Source of the DNA: an uncultured Faecalibacterium sp. | GTDB lineage: Bacteria > Bacillota > Clostridia > Oscillospirales > Ruminococcaceae | NCBI GenBank assembly: GCA_934540955.1 | Contig: CAKTCY010000067.1 | Location: 1-10,374 of the forward strand | Direction of reading: 5' to 3' | Length of the DNA stretch: 10,374 bases | Shown here: positions 6,521-10,374 of the stretch, piece by piece | Numbering within the stretch: position 1 is the first letter of the stretch | Layout: each line of letters begins with the position of its first letter | Translations under genes and position numbers: made by a program | Notes under the pieces: model-generated | The model's input: the letters and a program-made list of their open reading frames with translations, nothing else | Told to the model about the DNA's origin: nothing | The model's database searches: none

Positions 6521-6548
6521 ATTGTACCACACTCGGCCCGGATTGCAA
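6521..6548 (-). promoter_or_regulatory. SigA-type promoter of holA-rnmV
   Basis: The minus strand shows TTGCAA (6548-6543) as the -35 element, a 16-base spacer and TACAAT (6526-6521) as the -10 hexamer, with a TGn extension (TGG) just before it. Transcription would start near 6514, giving about a 30-base leader. The site is in the 68-base gap between comEC and holA, so holA need not rely on read-through from comEC. Confidence 0.72.
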
Positions 6549-6552
6549 AGCG

Positions 6553-8676
6553 CTACCCTAGCTTTTCGCCGCCGGAGCGGCGCAGGCTGAGGGAGGCGGT
6601 GTACTGCTCCTCCGGTGCCATCCAGCTGTAGCTGCGCAGCGCCAGCAGCTTTTGATACCGCACCGTCTCCGGTTTTTTGGCCGAGGCCACCAGCCACTCC
6701 GTTTGCAGCGGCTGCGCCAGTTCTGCCCTGCCGCTTAAGGTTACAAACTGCCGGTTGCCGATGCTCAGCCGCACAAGACATCCTTCCCGGGTGCGCAGCA
6801 GCTCCACCGCCGCCGGGGTGCAGCGCAGCTTGCGCGCCGTGTTCACCGGCAGGCGCTCTGCCCGGATGCCCTGCTGCGCGGGCAGGGTACAGGCGGTTTT
6901 TGCGTTCATGCGCAGGTCTGCCACCAGCTCCACGGTGCGCACGCCCCGCCGTGCCAGCTGCTTTTCCACCGCACGCTGGGCGGTGCTGCCGCCCCGGAAC
7001 AGCACCACTGCCCGGTCGTTCTGGGCAACCACTACCGCAGGCGCCTGTGCGCTGCCCACAAGGTCGATGTGCACCACGTCCCGGCTGAGGGCGTTGCCCA
7101 GCCCGATGCCCACTGCTGCCGCCAGCAGAATGCCCGGTACCGCCACCCGCAGACGCACCCGCCAGCGGAAAGCCAGCACCCCAAGCCCGCACAGCAGCAG
7201 ACAGACCAGCGCTGCGTAGGCAGTATCAAAGTAGATGCTGCCGCCGGGCTTTGTGCTGAGCCAAACCGCCCAGCCGTTCAATAGCCCGGTCAGCAGGTCT
7301 GCCGCGCGGGAAAGCACCCCGTGCACCGGTGCCAGCCACGGCACCAGACCCACAAAGGCTACTGCCAGCCCCAGCAAAAGCAGCGGCTGCACCATCCACA
7401 GCACCGCGATGCTGGAGACCACCGCCCATGCGCTGACGCTCAAGCCCCGCAGCACCAGCACCGGGAAGGTAGCCGCCGAGGCACAGGCAGCAATGCAGGC
7501 GCTCTCTGCAAGACCCTGCAAGCGCTCCGGCAGCCTGTTGAACCACGGACGCCTGACCGGCTTTTGCAGGTTCTCCCCGGCTTTGATCCAAAACCGCCTG
7601 TCGTGGGCGTCCCGCATCCGGCGGATGCAGGCGTTGCCCGCCACCGTGCCCACCACCGCGGCAAAGGAAAGCTCAAAGCCGATATCCCACACCGCATAGC
7701 TGTTGGCGGCGGTCATCAGGATGCCTGCCGCCGCCAGCGAGGTGAGGACATCTGCCGGTCCCCACACCCACACGCCCAAGGCGCTGACCCACACCGCCAC
7801 GGCAGCGCGGCGCACCGAGGGTGTAAAGCCGGTCACGCCCATCAGCACCAGCGCCAGCAGGCTTTTCCAGACTGTGCGCCTCTTGCGGCTGCGGTAGCTC
7901 TGCTCCCAGCGATAGGGCAGCAACACGCTCAGGATATCCCCGCACAGGATGGAAACGTGCATACCGCTGACCACCAACACATGGGAAAGCCCCGCGCCCC
8001 GGTAGGCGCTGCGCAGCTGTGCCGAAAGCCCGCTGCGGTCCCCCACCGTCATGGCAGCCAGCACGCCGCCGGTGTCCCGGTGCATCGCCCGGCACAGGCT
8101 TTCGCTCAGCTTTTGCTGCAAGCGATGGGTGCGGGCACGGAAGCTGCCGCTCTCGCCCAGCACAGTAAGCTGCGGCTTTTCTGCCAACGGCTCTGCCTGC
8201 AAGGCAATGCCGTCCGCGTACTGCGCCGTCCGTTCTGCTTCATCCGGTGGCGACAGCGTGAACCAGCCCTGCACCCGCTGCCCTGCCGCGCAGGCGGGCA
8301 GTTCTGCACAGGCTATGCGGAAGCCTGCCGGACTGCCGTTCACGCCTTCCACCCACAGGGTCGCGTCCACTGTGTCCGAAAAATAGGTGCTGTCCGCGCG
8401 TTCCACCTCGGCAGTCAGCAGCACGGTGCGCCCGGCGTAATTTGCCCGTGCACGCTCCAGCCGGGCGCTCGTGGTGTACACCGCGCAAAGCCCTGCCAGT
8501 GCGCCCAGCAGCAGACAGAGCGCCAGCTTACGGCTGCGGCACGGGATGCAGAGTAGCAGCAAAAAGGCAACAAAAAATGCCGCAAACGGCATAAAAAGCT
8601 CCGTTTGCGGCAAAAAAGTCCACAGGAAACTAAGGCCCATCATTCCGGCGCAGAACGCGCAGAGCGGGCGGCGCAT
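6553..8676 (-). CDS. comEC: ComEC/Rec2 family DNA-uptake channel protein
   Basis: A 707-residue polytopic membrane protein. Three hydrophobic segments lie in residues 1-70, then a soluble OB-like/DUF4131 region (about 75-175), then the competence core with GLSHVLVVSGMHV (about 229-241), FTPSVRRAA (about 284-292) and many helices to about residue 530. ComEC forms the channel that carries single-stranded DNA into the cell during natural transformation. The last 175 residues sit where many relatives have a metallo-beta-lactamase-like nuclease domain, but here the DVGQGD and HxHxDH-type motifs are absent (IDLVGSAQAP and ELVADLRMN stand in their place). The start lies 6 bases after the stop of the phosphoribosyltransferase gene and has no clear Shine-Dalgarno site, so coupling by reinitiation is likely. 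A terminator-like hairpin lies inside codons 22-35. No comEA is adjacent in this window. Confidence 0.9.
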   Translation of the reverse strand: MRRPLCAFCAGMMGLSFLWTFLPQTELFMPFAAFFVAFLLLLCIPCRSRKLALCLLLGALAGLCAVYTTSARLERARANYAGRTVLLTAEVERADSTYFSDTVDATLWVEGVNGSPAGFRIACAELPACAAGQRVQGWFTLSPPDEAERTAQYADGIALQAEPLAEKPQLTVLGESGSFRARTHRLQQKLSESLCRAMHRDTGGVLAAMTVGDRSGLSAQLRSAYRGAGLSHVLVVSGMHVSILCGDILSVLLPYRWEQSYRSRKRRTVWKSLLALVLMGVTGFTPSVRRAAVAVWVSALGVWVWGPADVLTSLAAAGILMTAANSYAVWDIGFELSFAAVVGTVAGNACIRRMRDAHDRRFWIKAGENLQKPVRRPWFNRLPERLQGLAESACIAACASAATFPVLVLRGLSVSAWAVVSSIAVLWMVQPLLLLGLAVAFVGLVPWLAPVHGVLSRAADLLTGLLNGWAVWLSTKPGGSIYFDTAYAALVCLLLCGLGVLAFRWRVRLRVAVPGILLAAAVGIGLGNALSRDVVHIDLVGSAQAPAVVVAQNDRAVVLFRGGSTAQRAVEKQLARRGVRTVELVADLRMNAKTACTLPAQQGIRAERLPVNTARKLRCTPAAVELLRTREGCLVRLSIGNRQFVTLSGRAELAQPLQTEWLVASAKKPETVRYQKLLALRSYSWMAPEEQYTASLSLRRSGGEKLG
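8572..8612 (-). terminator. Terminator-like hairpin inside the comEC coding sequence
   Basis: On the minus strand TGCCGCAAACGG (8612-8601) and CCGTTTGCGGCA (8589-8578) are perfect 12-bp inverted copies around an 11-base loop, and TTTTTT follows at once (8577-8572). This is the textbook form of an intrinsic terminator, oriented with comEC and located about 65-105 nt after its start codon. On the plus strand the stem is followed by A residues, so it would work only in the comEC direction. Whether it terminates when ribosomes are translating is unknown. Confidence 0.68.
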
Positions 8677-8682
8677 CCCAGC

Positions 8683-9222
8683 TTAGTGGAAGAACAGGGG
8701 CAGCGGCTCAAGGAAGATGATATCCTTGCGCTCAGAAGCGTCGCCCTCGGCCAGAACAGCGGCCTGACCCACGATGGTGCACTGGGTCTTTTCCGCCAGC
8801 GCGTCCAGCGCCTTCAGAGAGCCGCCGGTGGAGATGACATCGTCCACCACCAGCACCCGCTTGCCGTTCATCTTTTCCAGCTCCTTGCGATCGATGACCA
8901 GCTTCTGCTTACCGGCAGTGGTAATGGACTGGTCCTCCACCACAACGGGGTCCGGCATATACAGCTTGACACCCTTGCGGGCGCAGATGTAGGGCTTGCC
9001 GCTCTGGCGGCTCATCTCGTGCGCCAGCGGGATGCCCTTGGCCTCGGCGGTGAGCAGGATATCAAAATCCGGGCACTTTTTCAGCAGCTCCTCAGCAGCG
9101 GCCACGGTCAGCTCGGCATCACCCAGCATGATAAAAGCGGCAATGTCCATGTGGTCGTTCACCTTGCAGATGGTCAGCTCACGGGTCAGGCCTGCAACGT
9201 GCAGGGTATAAGTTTCAGCCAT
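8683..9222 (-). CDS. Phosphoribosyltransferase, adenine PRT-like
   Basis: A 179-residue type I phosphoribosyltransferase. The PRPP-binding loop is VLVVDDVISTGGS (about 123-135), and an upstream segment LLTAEAKGIPLAHEMSRQSG (about 57-75) is shared with adenine phosphoribosyltransferase (COG0503) relatives. Such enzymes turn a purine base and PRPP into a nucleotide. Adenine is the likely substrate, but the family also includes regulatory and unassigned members, so I give no gene symbol. The ATG at 9220-9222 follows GGGAG by about 10 bases. The open frame continues to 9282, into the HIT gene, but the extra 20 residues are not family-like. It sits 28 bases after the HIT gene and 6 before comEC. 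Confidence 0.85.
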   Translation of the reverse strand: MAETYTLHVAGLTRELTICKVNDHMDIAAFIMLGDAELTVAAAEELLKKCPDFDILLTAEAKGIPLAHEMSRQSGKPYICARKGVKLYMPDPVVVEDQSITTAGKQKLVIDRKELEKMNGKRVLVVDDVISTGGSLKALDALAEKTQCTIVGQAAVLAEGDASERKDIIFLEPLPLFFH

Positions 9223-9250
9223 AATCAAAAATCTCCCTTTCGTATTGGAA

Positions 9251-9583
9251 TCAGACAGGCAGTTTTTCGCCGCCCAGAACATGGAAATGCAGATGCTTCA
9301 CGGTCTGGCCTGCGTCCTCGCCCACGTTGGAGATGATGCGGTAGCCGTTTTCCAGCCCCTGCTCCTTGGCCAGCCTTGCGATGACGGTGAAGATGTGGCC
9401 CAGCAGGGCACCATCCTCCTCAGTCAGCGCAGCGGCAGAGGAGATGTGCTTGCGGGGAACCACAAGGAAATGCACCTTTGCCTGCGGGTTGATGTCGTAG
9501 AATGCCACCACCTGGTCATCCTCGTACAGCTTTTTAGAGGGGATCTTGCCCTCTGCGATCATGCAAAACAGACAATCCTCCAT
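9251..9583 (-). CDS. HIT family (HINT-type) nucleotide-binding hydrolase
   Basis: A 110-residue protein with the histidine triad HLHFHVL at about 97-103 (His97, His99, His101) and an N-terminal CLFC pair (Cys4, Cys7) that often binds zinc with a downstream histidine. Family members hydrolyse nucleoside phosphoramidates and related adenylates in the cytoplasm; the natural substrate is uncertain. The position right after alaS is interesting because HINT proteins can hydrolyse aminoacyl-adenylates made by tRNA synthetases, but a link here is inference. The ATG at 9581-9583 has AAGGAG 8 bases upstream. The GTG at 9592 overlaps that site and is rejected. Length is normal for the family. Confidence 0.92.
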   Translation of the reverse strand: MEDCLFCMIAEGKIPSKKLYEDDQVVAFYDINPQAKVHFLVVPRKHISSAAALTEEDGALLGHIFTVIARLAKEQGLENGYRIISNVGEDAGQTVKHLHFHVLGGEKLPV

Positions 9584-9608
9584 GGGGAACACTCCTTCCT
9601 GCTTCTAC

Positions 9609-9650
9609 AAAAGCCCGCCGCCCCGGCGCGCATCCGGCACCGGGCGCGGG
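9609..9650 (-). terminator. Probable weak intrinsic terminator after alaS
   Basis: After the alaS stop the minus strand forms a GC-rich stem of CCCGCGCCCGG (9650-9640) with CCGGGGCGGCGGG (9626-9614), with two bulged G residues. It is followed by a short CTTTTG tract. The short T-run suggests only partial termination, leaving some read-through into the HIT gene. Confidence 0.45.
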
Positions 9651-9663
9651 ACATGGATCCTTT

Positions 9664-10374
9664 TTAGCCCAGAGCCTTCTTGACGATGGCGCTCACAGCA
9701 GCCAGTGCCTCGTCGATCTTAGTCTCGTCCTTCAGACCGGCCATTGCAAAGTCCGGCTTGCCGCCGCCCTTGCCGCCTGCGATGGCGGACAGCTCCTTGA
9801 CCAGCACACCGGCCTTGAGACCCTTTTCCTGTGCCAGCTTATTCACGGTAACAGCCATGGTGATCTTATCCTCGGCCTTGCCCACCAGAACAGCCACCAC
9901 AGGGTTCACGGCCTTGTCGCGGATGCTGTCGCACATGCCGCGCAGGGTGTCGCCGGTGGTACCGGTAAAGTATGCGGAGGCGATCTTCACGCCGTCTGCT
10001 TCCTCGGCATTGTCGAACAGGCTGTCCACCTTGGAGGCGGCGATCTTTGCCTTCATCTCCTCCAGCTCGCGGCTCATGGCCTTGTTCTCGGCCATCACAG
10101 CCTCGGCACGGGCGGGCAGAGAAGCCACGTTGTTGGCCTTCAGGGTGTTGGCCACATCATGCAGCATGGCCTCCTGCAGGTTTGCACGGATCAGCAGGTT
10201 GCGGCCGGTGACAGCCTCGATACGGCGGATGCCGGCAGCCACAGAGGACTCGCTGACGATCTTGAAGCCGCCGATCTGGGCGGTGTTCTTGACGTGAGTG
10301 CCGCCGCAGAACTCGGTAGACCAGCCCTCGATATCCACCACGCGGACCACCTTGCCGTACTTTTCGCCAAACAG
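9664..10374 (-). CDS. alaS: Alanine-tRNA ligase, C-terminal part (5' end outside window)
   Basis: The C-terminal 236 codons or so of alanyl-tRNA synthetase; the frame is open to the right edge (LFGEKYGKVVRVVDIEG at the edge). TEFCGGTHVKNTAQIG carries the Cys/His pair of the zinc-binding editing-domain motif. SSVAAGIRRIEAVTG follows, then a charged coiled coil (AEAVMAENKAMSRELEEMKAK), and the C-terminal DHHA1/C-Ala domain with GGKGGGKPDFAMAG. The enzyme charges tRNA-Ala and clears mischarged Ser/Gly-tRNA. The catalytic N-terminal domain and any leader are outside the window. No defect is visible in this part. Confidence 0.95.
   Translation of the reverse strand: MFGEKYGKVVRVVDIEGWSTEFCGGTHVKNTAQIGGFKIVSESSVAAGIRRIEAVTGRNLLIRANLQEAMLHDVANTLKANNVASLPARAEAVMAENKAMSRELEEMKAKIAASKVDSLFDNAEEADGVKIASAYFTGTTGDTLRGMCDSIRDKAVNPVVAVLVGKAEDKITMAVTVNKLAQEKGLKAGVLVKELSAIAGGKGGGKPDFAMAGLKDETKIDEALAAVSAIVKKALG

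Noticed and set aside
6503..7192. A 229-codon minus-strand frame within and beyond the comEC 3' end
   Set aside because: It is an alternative frame of comEC with low-complexity Gly/Ala/Arg composition, caused by high GC.
7321..8556. A 411-codon open frame on the plus strand opposite comEC
   Set aside because: It is antisense to a clear comEC and rich in His, Pro, Gln and Ala, as produced by a GC-rich shadow frame. It has no family motif and no ribosome binding site was seen.
9223..9282. Longer start for the phosphoribosyltransferase
   Set aside because: The extra residues overlap the end of the HIT gene and do not resemble the family; ATG 9222 has GGGAG upstream.

Overview
The window looks like a Clostridia chromosome, most likely Oscillospiraceae/Ruminococcaceae (Faecalibacterium-Gemmiger-Subdoligranulum type). 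This is inferred from the GC-rich core genes, the SigK-type sporulation sigma factor, the RNase M5 with its Firmicutes-type C-terminal region, and a Firmicutes-type conjugative element. Species cannot be fixed from the sequence alone. No gene-free stretch exceeds 300 bases.

Positions 1-3037 (minus strand) are part of an integrative conjugative element of the Tn1549/CD1115-like type. In transcription order it holds a 5'-truncated parB, a 156-codon unknown gene, a tiny membrane protein (DUF3789-like), a DUF3846 protein, a PcfB-family accessory protein and a VirD4-type coupling ATPase that runs off the left edge. The genes are tightly packed with good ribosome binding sites. ParB has lost its N-terminus at a sharp junction near 3034-3037. 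An intrinsic-terminator-like hairpin lies between parB and the next gene.

Positions about 3040-4050 hold an isolated AT-richer alpha/beta hydrolase gene (minus) with its own extended -10 promoter and a strong terminator. Its base composition differs from both the conjugative block and the chromosome, so it is probably an acquired gene.

Positions about 4080-10374 are GC-rich core chromosome. sigK (plus strand, GTG start, intact, hydrophobic pro-sequence, a good SigE-type -10 box upstream) converges on holA-rnmV (minus, 4-base ATGA overlap, own SigA-type promoter). Upstream of these, also on the minus strand, runs alaS (partial) - HIT protein - phosphoribosyltransferase - comEC.

The most unusual signal is a perfect 12-bp inverted repeat followed by six T residues on the coding strand, placed about 65-105 nt inside the comEC coding sequence. 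It has the form of an intrinsic terminator and could make comEC expression depend on translation. ComEC also ends in a region that has lost the metallo-beta-lactamase catalytic motif. I found no RNA gene, CRISPR array, complete insertion sequence or recognisable new defence system.
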